The position numbers and the translations under genes are program-made. From Aquilaria yunnanensis (lineage: Eukaryota > Streptophyta > Magnoliopsida > Malvales > Thymelaeaceae): a stretch of DNA of 64,000 nt. Under the pieces are notes generated by a model. That model ran no database searches. It saw only the letters and a list, made by a program, of their open reading frames with translations, and was not told the origin of the DNA. The stretch lies in assembly GCA_039654915.1 (NCBI GenBank), contig CM077597.1:33020001-33084000 (forward strand). Direction: 5' to 3'. Each line of letters starts with the position of its first letter. Position 1 is the stretch's first letter. Positions 47,855-58,269 of this stretch are shown in pieces.

Positions 47855-48268
47855 GTGGACATGCTGACAACAGTTTCAAAGTGATATCTCCAGATGGAGC
47901 GAAAACATAACAAATTGCTTTTGGGCACTGTGCTCCTGTCACTTGCCTTGCTCTCTCTTCACACAGCAAGTACCTTGTGACTGGATCTAGGGATGCTACC
48001 GTGTTGATTTGGAGGATCCATGATTCATCTTCTCACTCTATCAGCGTATCAGGGTCAATTTCTGGCTCAGGCACCCCATCAACTAGCAATAATATTTCTA
48101 GCTTGGTTGACAAAAGCAGGAGGCGGCGCATAGAAGGTCCTGTACATGTCCTTCGGTGTCATAAAAAAGAGATTCACTGTTGCTGTGTCAGCACAGATCT
48201 AGGTGTGGGAACACATGTGCTCATTCACCAGATGTTCTCTTGCATTCTGTGAGAAGGGGCTGGGATGT
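47855..48268 (+). pseudogene. Captured fragment of a BEACH-domain protein gene (WD40 region, plant C-type)
   Basis: From a splice-acceptor-like AG the plus strand encodes 'GHADNSFKVISPDGAKT', a stop (TAA 47908-47910), then 'QIAFGHCAPVTCLAL', 'YLVTGSRDATVLIWRIH', a Ser-rich loop, and 'DKSRRRRIEGPVHVLRCHKKEI' followed by 'CCCVSTDLGV'. This is the C-terminal WD40 repeat region of plant BEACH-domain proteins of the BCHC type (LRBA/neurobeachin relatives involved in membrane traffic). After that a small deletion shifts the frame; 'SPDVLLHSVRRG' continues in another frame to about 48268. Only about 137 codons are present, with no BEACH domain. The intron-like flank shows a genomic, not mRNA-derived, copy. 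It is oriented opposite to the transposase genes and cannot encode a working protein. Confidence 0.8.
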
Positions 48269-48742
48269 CTAACGGTCTTGATGGAGCAACGCCCAAATAT
48301 TGTTTGCCTTTTTTACTAAAGCGTTGTTGAAGGTCCTTCATTTTTTTTATTTCTACTGTATGCCAACAACTACTACTACAATAATGTGGGATGTGGTTGG
48401 AACTTCTATCGTGTGTTAGTTGAAGTGACATTTGGAATAACAATTTTTTCAAGTACCACAATTTCTTTTTTTTAATGGCCATTTGTAGACCTTTGTCGAT
48501 GAACCTCTAATGACTTATCTCTTGTCCAACAATTAGGTTGATACATGTATAGTGTGTTGTGGCTCTTTTACGGCTTTCTCCATCATAATTCAATACTACA
48601 TAAAGTGTTTGACCTGTGTACGCAATACCCACATGAACGTCTACGAAATTGAGAATGTTATGTCAAAATCCTCTCAATGGTGCGTGTCTGCTGATAATAA
48701 TACATGGGTATTATCTTCGCACATTGGTTACCTCACCATGGG
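48269..48742. other. Harbinger internal sequence between captured fragment and transposase
   Basis: No gene is recognised. It may include captured sequence downstream of the exon and the 3' untranslated region of the minus-strand transposase. Confidence 0.4.
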
Positions 48743-50085
48743 TCAACTAATGCTATGTCGTGGTTGTTGTCGTCTCATCCTCCACCCTTGATGTAAGGTT
48801 CGTGCAATTTCATCACGCACGGAAGCCATTTCATGTCCATCCAAATGCAACTCGTTAAAGGGTAGCGGGTCATCTGCCGCTGCATCATGTTGCTCATATT
48901 GCTGATGTATCGCAGATGTTATGTCTTCGTCATCCAAATTGTGCGTCCTTATGAAGTTGTGCAATGCAGCTGTCGCAACAACCAACTTCACTTGAATCGC
49001 TGCATCAAATTCATGCATAAGTTGAAGAATTTCCCATTTTTTCTTCCAAACCCCTATAGTACGCTCAATGATGTTGCGTAACGATGCATGGATGAAGTTA
49101 AATTCCTGCTCCTTTCCTCGTGGTGATCTGCCATTGAAGTCTGATGGATGGTATGGTGCAGTTCTAAATGGAGCCAAAAAACCTACGCTGTTTGCATATC
49201 CGGAGTCGACAATATAATATTTCCCTGCGTAATTAGCCCGTAACACTTCCCTTGGTATGTTATATTTAACACAAATATAAAGGGAATTCAATCTAGTTTA
49301 AGAGTATAGTAAAATAATGCTAAACCGCATGTACCTAGTGGTGGAAATGGGAATCCTGAACTATCGTTGGTCATACTATTCCGCAGAACAGCCATGTCAT
49401 GTTGTGACCCAGGTGTTCCGGCGTACACATATGTGAATTGCATGTCAAAGTCACATGCAACAAGAACATTCTGGGTTGGTTCGCCTTTCCGACCAATGTA
49501 GTAGTTGCGTATCTCTTCTGTCTCAACAATTGCAAGAATGTGTGTCCCATCAATAGCCCCTATTGCATTATAAAATTGGGGGCATTTACTCATAACATAT
49601 GGGGGGACGAACGCAAATGTCGGATCTGTTGGACGTATCACATTCTCTGACATCTTACATATAGCATCCAAAACAACTTTGTACCAAGTGTTAATTGTTG
49701 ACGCAGAATGCTCGTACCATCTACCAAGTCTACGTTGTGTGTCTCCATGTCCGCACAAGCTAAGGAAAATGGCCAAGGCCTCATAACTGGTCATGTTAGT
49801 CGATCCTTGTAACCCATAATGTTGCACTAATGTATCGTGCAACTCCCAAAAGCAAGTGATTGTCATTCTATATTCATCGAAAAACTCATCTGGTCTTTTT
49901 GTTAATTTCCAGAACAGTTGTTCCCCTGTTTGAATGGGTTCCCTATTTGGCCGTCTCTGTACTTGTGCACTGGTTGAAGCTTCCGGAAAAAATTCTGTGA
50001 ACAATGCCCCTGCTACTGTGTCTTCCTCAGTAGCTGTCTTATTTACTACTAATAACATTTTTAGGCGACGTAACAATAGAGGCAT
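48743..50085 (-). CDS. PIF/Harbinger DDE transposase, two exons, open (410 aa)
   Basis: Exon 1 is 50085-49335, exon 2 is 49224-48743; the 110-bp intron has GT..AG ends. This junction is preferred because it gives 'PFPPLG-KYYIVDSGY', the usual sequence at this point. Candidate catalytic residues are Asp179 in 'AIDGTH', Asp230 in 'AGTPGSQHD' and Glu304 in 'RNIIERTIGVWKKKW'. An N-terminal helix-turn-helix-like segment ('ALAIFLSLCGHGDTQRRLGRWYEHS' region, residues 103-128) precedes the catalytic core. Length and motifs match plant Harbinger transposases. The frame has no stop or shift, so this gene may encode an active enzyme. The partner ORF1 lies upstream on the same strand. Activity in planta would need the Myb-like partner, whose copy here has a stop. 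Confidence 0.88.
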
Positions 50086-50560
50086 GGTTCATTGAATTGT
50101 TGCCTCTAAGAGAGTATATTAAACACCTGGTCAATATGACACATAACATTGTGAGCATGAGTTACATAAGACATTCTGCGTGCAATGGATGAATATGCAT
50201 GAACTAGTGAGTATGCTTATCTAAACTCCGTACATAATATGAACGAATCTGCTAAATGGTGAAGCCGTTACATAGGAAGAAAACTAAACTCAACACTCCT
50301 AAGCAGCCTTAAGGCCAACGTTTGTTGTTTTCCCCCCTAACTCAACACTCCTAAGCAGCGTTAAGGGCAACGTCTGTCATTATTCACCCTAACTCAACAC
50401 TCCTAAGCAGCCTTAAGGGCAAACATTCTCAAGCAACAGATTGATAGTACAAGGTATCACAACTATCCTAACTCATTCGAAATGACAGTTTGAATCCGAC
50501 ACCCACTGAAGGGAAACTAAATTCTGATACAACACCGCAATTTAGACTAGTACAATTTTC
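50086..50560. repeat. Spacer between the two Harbinger genes with a 52-bp tandem repeat
   Basis: CTCAACACTCCTAAGCAGC begins at 50289, 50341 and 50393, an exact 52-bp period, with about 2.6 units. No coding sequence. It lies about 200 bp upstream of the transposase ATG, so it could sit in the transposase promoter. Confidence 0.8.
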
Positions 50561-52134
50561 TCAGCCCAAATTCACCCCTCTTTTGTGAAGCCGATAACGC
50601 AGCCACTGTAACTGGACCTCGGGTGAACCACAACCACGCAGAAATAGGGGAATAGCTTTTTCATTCTCTAAAAAGTAGTCTGAAGCTGCCATCCAAATAG
50701 GATCTCCTGCAGACACACCAGGAAGCGCCGCTACTGCACCCATAACGCTGCCCATATCTTCTTTTGGTTCGGACATTGCTTCAGCTATCTCCTTCCATTG
50801 CTCTTTCCGGCCACTGGTGAGGTAGTCACACATCCTTGAAAGTATCTCCGTCCGCTCATCATTGCCTGACTTATGCTTACGTTGTCTGGAACACATACTA
50901 GAACGAGTTGCTGCGTCTGACATGCGTCCATTTGGATTGTATGAAGGACCAGCAGGGACGTTTTCTCCTGCTGGTGGTGTTCCTTGATTCATAAACCCAT
51001 AACCCATACCGCGAGCATCATTGCCTTCATGCGTAACACCAGTTGGGACATCCTGCATAGGCACATTCTGGGTATCCCTGACATCTTCCTCAGGAAAGGC
51101 AGCGGAGTCTCCATTTAAATTGGGTATGCATGGATTGCCCCCCATCTGAGCCGACCACCCAAACCCTGACAAATCTCGGACACTTGCAAACATCCTCTCC
51201 ATGTCAACCAAATTTGGAATCCGCTTACCCATAAGCGAAGCTGCCTCAGGGCATATCTACATTTCAAAGTATATAATGATAAAATCAATATGTAAACTGA
51301 GAATTTGACATATTTAACACAAAAGGAACAGTTGTTAAAAGCAACAAATTTCTACCAAATTTAATTTGAATTACAGCCGTCCTACAGTTTTGTGGACATC
51401 CCAATTTTTTGGGTTGTTCATTGTTTTTATTGTTTCACTCAAAATTAATAGAGTTCCTCTGGCACCTTACTTGCACGCGAAACAACTCCAAGCCATAAAT
51501 CTATTCTTTACAATTTTATTATATCCGAGAAGTGAATTTCCAACCTGTTACGCATGAATTCTCTAGGTGCAAGCAATTGAAGGTCATCTTTCATGTGTGC
51601 AGAATGTTTAGACAATCTATCACGTCAATTGCATAGATATCTTGTATGGATTCACCACAGTATATAGATTTACAATGAGTAGAATTTTTCAGAATTTGAT
51701 TTATCAATAGAATAAAACCAAAAAACTGTACTGGACACATATACCATATAAAGCATGAATCAATTACAAGGAACAAATAATTGAAGTCTCATATTAGTTA
51801 CCTGAATGCGAGCCTCCCACCAATCATTATCAGCGATTATTGTTCCCCGCGCTGTGTCCCAGCCCAAACCGGTCGTAGACCCAAGCAGTGCCATTGTCTC
51901 CTTGTATAGCTTCCTAAGTTACCTCCATTTATTCTTGATCTGAACCCTTGTGTACTGTAAACCCATTTCCTCCTGAAAACCTTTCATAAGGTAGGTCCAC
52001 CCAGCCTTGGATAACGTGCCCCCTTGTGTTAATCTCTGGTCAGCGGCTTGTGCAGCCCACCGACAGAAAACATCAGTGCTTCCCGGGTCCCAGTCAGCCC
52101 TTGACCCTCTAAGAGCCTCATCTTGACATCCATG
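50561..52134 (-). pseudogene. Harbinger ORF1, Myb/SANT-like DNA-binding protein, one internal stop
   Basis: Exon A (about 52134-51802) encodes a Myb/SANT-like domain: 'RWAAQAADQRLTQGG', 'WTYLMKGFQEEMGLQYTRVQIKNKWR', then 'LYKETMALL', 'GLGWD' and 'DNDWWEARIQ'. Exon B (51256-50561) continues in frame with 'CPEAASLMGKRIPNL', a long Gly/Asn/Pro-rich linker, and a C-terminal segment ending 'LQWLRYRLHKRGVNLG'. The 545-bp intron has GT..AG ends. A TAA at 51921-51919, just after 'NKWR', interrupts the domain; the start codon and any earlier exon are unresolved because the frame runs into TAG upstream at about 52134. Related proteins bind the element ends and carry the transposase into the nucleus. 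Confidence 0.8.
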
Positions 52135-53224
52135 CTAAGCATGGACATTGATGCCATACATTATTGTCCTTCTCCTTAACTGCCATGGGAACCCACAATA
52201 ATGTGTGTCACATTGGCATACTAATATGTACACAAGAGGTATCACCACACTCAGACCTATTACTGAACATGCAGATGGCACAGCTAGGATGTGCCGAAGT
52301 GTGTATCTATGTGCCATGCGATGAAGAATGGTGCATATGCAGAAATAGATAACTAATGAATTTTTCAGGACAACGCAGGAATGTGAGTAAAGAAATTAAC
52401 CAATTACCCAATATCGTTTGGCAGCAGAAGGAGTGGTAGGAGGGTGGACAACTCGACTACGAAGCTTCATACAACACGATACACAGCACAGTGACACCCA
52501 GCCTTGTAACCGTCTCCTAGTTGAAGTGCTAAATAGCTGGAATATAAAAATGGGGTTCTGTGTAAGTAATTTATCATAAGGCATTCAACAGGAATGAGGA
52601 GACAAACTGTTGAGTATACATGTAAAGGAACAATGGGGTCAGATTAAATACTTTCCGGAAATGGACAAGGATGACATGACAGAGAAAGAATCTTAGGAAT
52701 GATAGTTACACATTGTTACACAACATCGAGAGTGATTACAAGAACAAATTGCAGTGATTGAGTAACATTGAGCATCTAAATCACATAAACGGTGGCCACA
52801 GGACATTATAGTATGATGACAAATACAGGAATGAATACAATGAGTCATACGATTTCACTGTTGAGTGACATTTTAAAAAAATAGTAAGAGAAATGTTCCT
52901 TAACATAAATATAGTGAATAAAGTTTCATCCTTAAGAAGGGCATCATGTTTCTGGGCAACCAAGGACACAAATTATCATCTTTACCCAAACAAATGTTAA
53001 CTACTCACTGACGTCTGTGTGCAGACATGTTTTCACAGGACGACAATGACATACAATATGCTTAAGGAGGATAATGTAGAAGCAGGAGTGGGGAGATTCA
53101 CCTTCAGTGGCAACAGGTTGAACTCATGCTCACAGAAGGCGGGGGATTCACCAAAAGCAATAGCGCAGAACTGAGAATCGCAAACAAACAACCTGCAAAG
53201 TGACGGATAATAAAATTAGTTAAC
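52135..53224. other. Harbinger internal sequence, no gene recognised
   Basis: It should contain the 5' part of ORF1 (minus strand) but no convincing first exon was identified. Short ORFs (52135-52352, 52396-52584, 52781-52969) lack recognisable motifs. Confidence 0.45.
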
Positions 53225-55016
53225 ATTTAGTTCAGCATATAGTCCATGTCCATCAGCTTATGATACAACCCAGGAAATTAACAATTTTCTATTTTATATT
53301 AATTTTTGTAATTATTTTTAGGGGTTTTAATTTCTTTAGTTTAGTTAGGCTATATAGATTCCGCTAGTGCTATGTTAATAACTAAGGCTTCTGAAGTCAA
53401 TTAAGATCTGTAGATTTCTTTCCAGTTTTCCTTGGGAATCCTCCTAGACTTTATTGAGGACTTAAACAATTTCTTTTACATTTAGCAGCAGCGGCTATTA
53501 AGCCTTTTCAATTTAGTATACCTAATCTTATTAGACATGTAGTAGGAGTTGTTGACTAAAGCCTATATAAAGGCCTTGGATGCACAGCAAACATAACAGC
53601 TTATTCCTACCTTTATCAATAAAATTCAGAGATTTTTCTCTCTTCTAAGGCTTTGCCCTTTTTTCCCAAGTGCAATAAATTTGTTTCTATACAAGTCAGT
53701 TTTCACTTTCATGCGTCCGTAGTTCGTCAAACTAATCCATGCATACCCAAAAAGGATTGAGGTTGGTTACAAACAACCTATTTCCCGAAATTACTCAATG
53801 ACAACTAAAAAAATTAATAATTAATATCCATGCAATGTCCCTCTGAAATGATTTAACCTCTAACCATCGAATCATTCTACAGCGCAAAGAATATAGATAA
53901 CTAAAATATTCTTCTGCACCGTATTGTAAAAGGAAATCCAGATATCCTTTAAATTTACTCCAGACATTATGCTAGCTTCCCTAACAAAAATTAACTTCCA
54001 ACAAAGTTCATCACTTAAAGCGAATGACTTGAATTTTCATCAGCTACACCACCAAGAATTCAATGCCTTGATAAAATTGGTTAGCAACTGGGGTTTAAAC
54101 TTATGGCATACCATGCCTAACATGCTATCTGCGCAAACTCCACATAGAACATTACCCAACCAGTCAAACAAAGATATCAAATAAAACTGCCAGGAGCTCA
54201 AATATCAAACCATAAAATTCAGTAACCTAATCGACTATAAAGGGACAAATTCAAGCACACAGGCTAACACTTGCATCACAGATATGCTACTGAAAGATCA
54301 AATCGTATGGAACAAGGGGGGAGCTCACTCTCGGCGATGATACGAACTAAGATAAAAAGGCCCTCCAAAGCAACTGACAAATCTGAGCGTAGATATGAGA
54401 ATCGCAAACACACACCTGCAAAGGGACTGACAAATCTGAGATTTGAAGAAATTGTTTGGGAAATTTAAGCGAGAGGAGATTGAATCCCCAGATTGATAGA
54501 CTCACCTTCGTTCTTCGATGGGAGGAATCGATGGTCGGGTGGCGGCGCGGAGCTTCATTCACTGCGGGAGCAAACGCTGGCGAAGGGGGCGGAGGTCGGT
54601 GTTCACAGCTTCGATTGGCCTCAGAGTTGGGATCGGAGTGAGTGACCGTGAGAGGCGGAGGCAAAGGCGGATCGAAGTTGGGCGACCAATCTATTCACTG
54701 CGTGATGAAACGCATGGCGAAGGAACCGGCGGAGGTCGATGTGCAGAGCTTCGCTTTCATGTTGGGATCAGATTTGGGGATGTCTGAGAGGGATAGGTGA
54801 GAGGGATCGAATTGGGGGTGACCATGTGAGATGAGTGGGCGTGCGAGAATAGAACCCTTGTGGCATAGGTTGTAAATACAGGTAAATTTTCAGCCTTTTT
54901 TTATATGCCCAACTCCTGACCCGTTTGGTCCACCGTTTGACCCGCGCCAGGCTGTACCTGTCACTTTTTAAATTACCACGTTCAGCAAACGTAGTTAACA
55001 ACAAAAAAAAAAAACC
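53225..55016 (-). repeat. Right inverted arm of the Harbinger element (1,792 bp)
   Basis: Matches the left arm in reverse. It uniquely holds a GC-rich block (54480-54725) that on the minus strand ends GAACGAAG|GTGAGT, a strong splice donor. Around 54560-54770 a unit of about 130 bp with GACCTCCGCC and CGCAGTGAAT is present twice. The arm probably supplies the promoter and first leader exon for the minus-strand genes; this is inference. Confidence 0.85.
53268..53770 (+). repeat. LTR-like sequence embedded in both Harbinger arms
   Basis: A TATATAAAGG box at 53564-53573 is followed about 55 bp later by AATAAAA (53618-53624) and a U5-like T-rich stretch, the layout of a small plant LTR or TRIM. 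The same segment occurs inverted at about 46600-47130 in the left arm. No exact TG..CA ends or target duplication were fixed. Confidence 0.45.
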
Positions 55017-55070
55017 TATATTTTTTAAGAATTGTATCTGGGGATATCTTCTGAATTTTTCAGATGTAAA

Positions 55071-56275
55071 ATGGTGAACACTGGGAGCAGCGCAGACCAA
55101 GACCCAGGGCAAGGTTCAGGGTTAACCCAAAGGGAGGGCCAGATATTGCAGTTGCTTTATGGCATCAACCAAGCCTTGATGCTAATGAATGACAGTATAA
55201 GTACCTTGCTACAGAGACAGGCAGTAGCAGGCCAAGCTCCACCTGCAGGCCAGGCACCACCACCGCCACCATAGTGACAGCTAAATCCTGCTGGGGACCA
55301 GGCTAACTCAGGTAGCCATGCTGAGGTGCATGCTAATAATCACCTAGTCCATGGAGGACAGCCTGTGGTACATGACCAGTGTAGGCATGGACAATAGCAG
55401 GAGATTGAAAGGGGTGGGAGAAGAAACGTACCAAGTTGGATGAAGATTTTTCAGAAATTCCAATCCTTTACTCCACTTATGTTTGCTGGATCTGGAGATG
55501 CCGATACCGTAGATTATTTTCTAAACAGGTTGAATACACTATTTAAGACATTGGAAATGGATTCTCATGAAAGTGTTTTGTTGGCATCGTTTCAGTTAGT
55601 TGGGAGAACAGAATTATGGTGGAGAAGAGTTCAGAGCGGGCTCGAAGAGGAGAATGAAGGAAGATCAGAGTATAGACAAAAGGTTTTGACCTGGATTGAG
55701 TTTAAGAGGCTCTTTAGGGATAAGTTTATCAGTGAGGCTGTACAGGACCGAAAAAGGAGAGAGTTCAAGCAGCTAACTTAGGGACAGATGAGTATTGCAG
55801 AATATGAATTCAAGTTTAGCACACTCATACGATATGTTCCCTGCATGCAAAGCCATGAGGAAACTAGAGTGAAGAAGTTCCTACAGGGACTCAGGTAGGA
55901 GTTCAAGCAGCCTATTATAGCAGCTGGAGTCAGGGCCTACCACGATGTGGTCCAGAAAGCCCTAGCATTGGAGGCAAACATAATGGCTAGTGAGACTAGA
56001 AGCAATAAGGCTGATGAAGATAGCTCATCCAGGAAGTTAGTCATGCAAAAAAGGCCACATCTTAATACAGCTGGAGAGGGCATTAGTGGTACTAAAAAGT
56101 TTAAGAAGATGGGCAAGGGACCTTGCAATATCTGTAAGAAGTTCCATGGTAATAAGCCTTGCAAGTTTGCTAGTAATGCATGTTTGACATGCAACCAGTT
56201 GGGGCATTGGGCTGAGGATTGTCCCCAAAGGGGCCAAAAACCTGTACCCCTAGAGCAATACCCCTAGACCAGCAC
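55071..56275 (+). pseudogene. Chromovirus gag remnant, plus strand
   Basis: ATG 55071 starts a frame that stops at 55272. The capsid domain follows at 55440-55781 ('DYFLNRLNTLFKTLE', 'TELWWRRVQ', 'WIEFKRLFRDKF'), ending in TAG where the minus-strand copy has CAG. The nucleocapsid part at 55947-56267 has a zinc knuckle 'CLTCNQLGHWAEDC' (C-x2-C-x4-H-x4-C), which binds element RNA. Several in-frame stops make it non-functional. A copia solo LTR 85 bp downstream separates it from the protease. Confidence 0.88.
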
Positions 56276-56351
56276 CACAGCCCTGGCAGCAAGCACTGCT
56301 AAGAGTGTTTACTCTTGCTAGTCAAGTAGCTCGACAGCCCGCAGTGCCAGG

Positions 56352-57768
56352 TGTTAGTGTTGTGCCCAAAAGCCAATCATGAGATGATTGTATTTTTTGC
56401 ACATTGAGTCATGATATTTTATTAAGGCATTAATCCAGCAATTATGTTTGTTGTTTTGTTTCTGCGTAACTTAACAAACATAATTGTAGCCCTAGAATAA
56501 TGATATTCTTAAACGTCCCTGGTCTAGTATTATTTTGGAGTGGGTTACAATAATACATAACGACTAGCATATGTGGAGACTAATATGAGATATGTAGTCA
56601 ACATATAGGTACAAGTTGGAGAACTTGTGTACTGGACTGACCCACCATGAGAACACTACATAGATCGTTATATGAGTGTCATAAGTGATTCTCATAGTGA
56701 TCATGGTATATGCAGTCCTTTGACCTAAGATCATAAAGGTTCCCTACATATGAGTCACATACTTTGATACTTTCCTTTGTTGCTCATAACTGAGTGAACT
56801 TGAAGGAGGTCATTGGTTATGTCACATATCATACGGAGGGATTTGTATGATCAAGATGGGATTTGTCCCTCCTATGTAACGGGAGTGATATCTTCAGGCC
56901 CCTTGATATAGTAAGACTTATAAAAATGCATGGCCATGCTCGGATGAGTTGATATACGATATCAATGTCATCAGTTTAAGTTGGTCTACTCGGAAATCAA
57001 GAAACCAAAGATTGGGCTATACGAGAGTGACACATTCCATGTCTCGTGCTTAGTCTTGATATCTTGGACAAAGGGACAATGGCATATATCGGTGATGATC
57101 ATAAAAGTTTAGTCGAATCATCGACAATCTTGTCACTTGGGTAGCAATGATGTGTTGCTAGACACCGCTCATTGCTTATGATCATAAATGTGATTTATGA
57201 TCATTGCCAATGTGGTTAGAGCCTATTGGGTCGCACACATAGAGCTATTTGGATCATTAGAGTGCATGGGCTAATAATTTGGGTTTTGGTTTCACAATAA
57301 TTTTGTATTAATAATGGGCCCAATAGTTGAGCCATTATTAAGCCCGAAATTAAAGCCTAATTGGATTAGGGCTTTGAAACCTATTAGGCCTAGAAGTTTA
57401 GTCTCACTATAAATACAACTTCTAGTGAGAAACTCGTAGGTCTCCTTGCCCTAGCCTCCCAAAAGGACAGTCACACTCTTCTCTTGCAATTCCTTGGAGG
57501 ATGCAAGCTAGCACTGCGAGCGCAAGAGAAACGCATCTGCCGGGACGTGGTGGAAGTGTGGTGATCCCGAGAGGCTCGTGTGGATACCATAGAAAGCCTG
57601 AACACGTCAACTGTTCAGGTTTTGTGATTCGACTCTACAGTTGAGTGAGAGATCTCAACCGAAAATTAGGTATGAAAATTTTTGAACACCCAGTTTACCC
57701 TGTTTCACTTGGATCCTGGAGGATTTCGGTTAAATTCTACTGAGCTGTTTGGCTCCCGAAACCCATCA
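56352..57768 (+). mobile_element. Copia solo LTR (1,417 bp) inserted between gag and protease
   Basis: Starts TGTTAGTGTTGTGCCC and ends ACCCATCA. Flanks CCAGG (56347-56351) and CTAGG (57769-57773) differ by one base, and joining across them restores the sequence seen uninterrupted in the minus-strand relative (about 14150). It aligns throughout with the copia LTR at 9539-10963. A TATA box is at 57408-57415. Confidence 0.92.
57408..57415 (+). promoter_or_regulatory. TATA box of the copia solo LTR
   Basis: TATAAATA after GTCTCAC, conserved with 10606-10613. If active, it would transcribe into the protease and RT sequence downstream. Confidence 0.55.
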
Positions 57769-57773
57769 CTAGG

Positions 57774-58260
57774 TACATTTACAGTTTCAAGACATAGTGT
57801 TAAAGTTTTGTTTGACATTGGTGCATCCATATCTGTTATTGCATCTAATAGGGTAGATAGAATAGGTATGGTATGCACAAAAATGAACACTATGAAACTG
57901 ATAAAGACCCTAGTAAGAAAGATAGTCCTTACGAACACTATTGTGAAGGACTGTCCCTTAAAAATTGGTTGTTATAAAATTGACTCAGATTTATGGGTAA
58001 TAGATATGCAAGTGTTTGATATTGTGTTGGAAATGGACTGGTTAAGGAAGCACCAAGCCTATATAGACTGTGCAAGTTGAAAAGTAACTTTCATAGACTC
58101 TAGAAATGAACTTATGGCTTGTACTGATGGGCTTGGAGATGGGGTGGAAAGTTTTCACCTTAAGGCACTAGAGTCTATCCCCATAGTAGATGAGAATAAA
58201 TTGATGCTCTATGCCTTAAATGAGGTATCAATAGAAGAAACATTAAAGGACATAGCAATA
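57774..58260 (+). pseudogene. Chromovirus aspartic protease region, plus strand
   Basis: 'GTFTVSRHSVKVLFDIGAS' carries the active-site region with Ser/Thr changed to Ile (D-I-G-A-S). The frame continues through 'DIVLEMDWLRKHQAYIDCAS' to a TGA at 58078-58080; the remaining protease-RT linker to about 58260 continues past this stop. Confidence 0.82.
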
Positions 58261-58269
58261 GCAAATTAG

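Larger units (their letters stand above)
45612..55016 (-). mobile_element. PIF/Harbinger DNA transposon, 9,405 bp, with very long inverted arms and a captured gene fragment
   Basis: The element starts GGTTTTGTTTTTTTG and ends with its reverse complement, and is flanked by TAT at 45609-45611 and 55017-55019. Deleting it plus one TAT restores the chromovirus leader as seen in the minus-strand relative (15580-15600 region). PIF/Harbinger elements make 3-bp duplications, usually TWA; TAT is a variant. The two genes typical of the superfamily are present on the minus strand: a Myb/SANT-like ORF1 (broken) and a DDE transposase (open). The inverted arms are 1,545 bp (left) and 1,792 bp (right), far longer than normal. 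Between the left arm and the transposase lies a fragment of a BEACH/WD40 gene. Confidence 0.85.
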
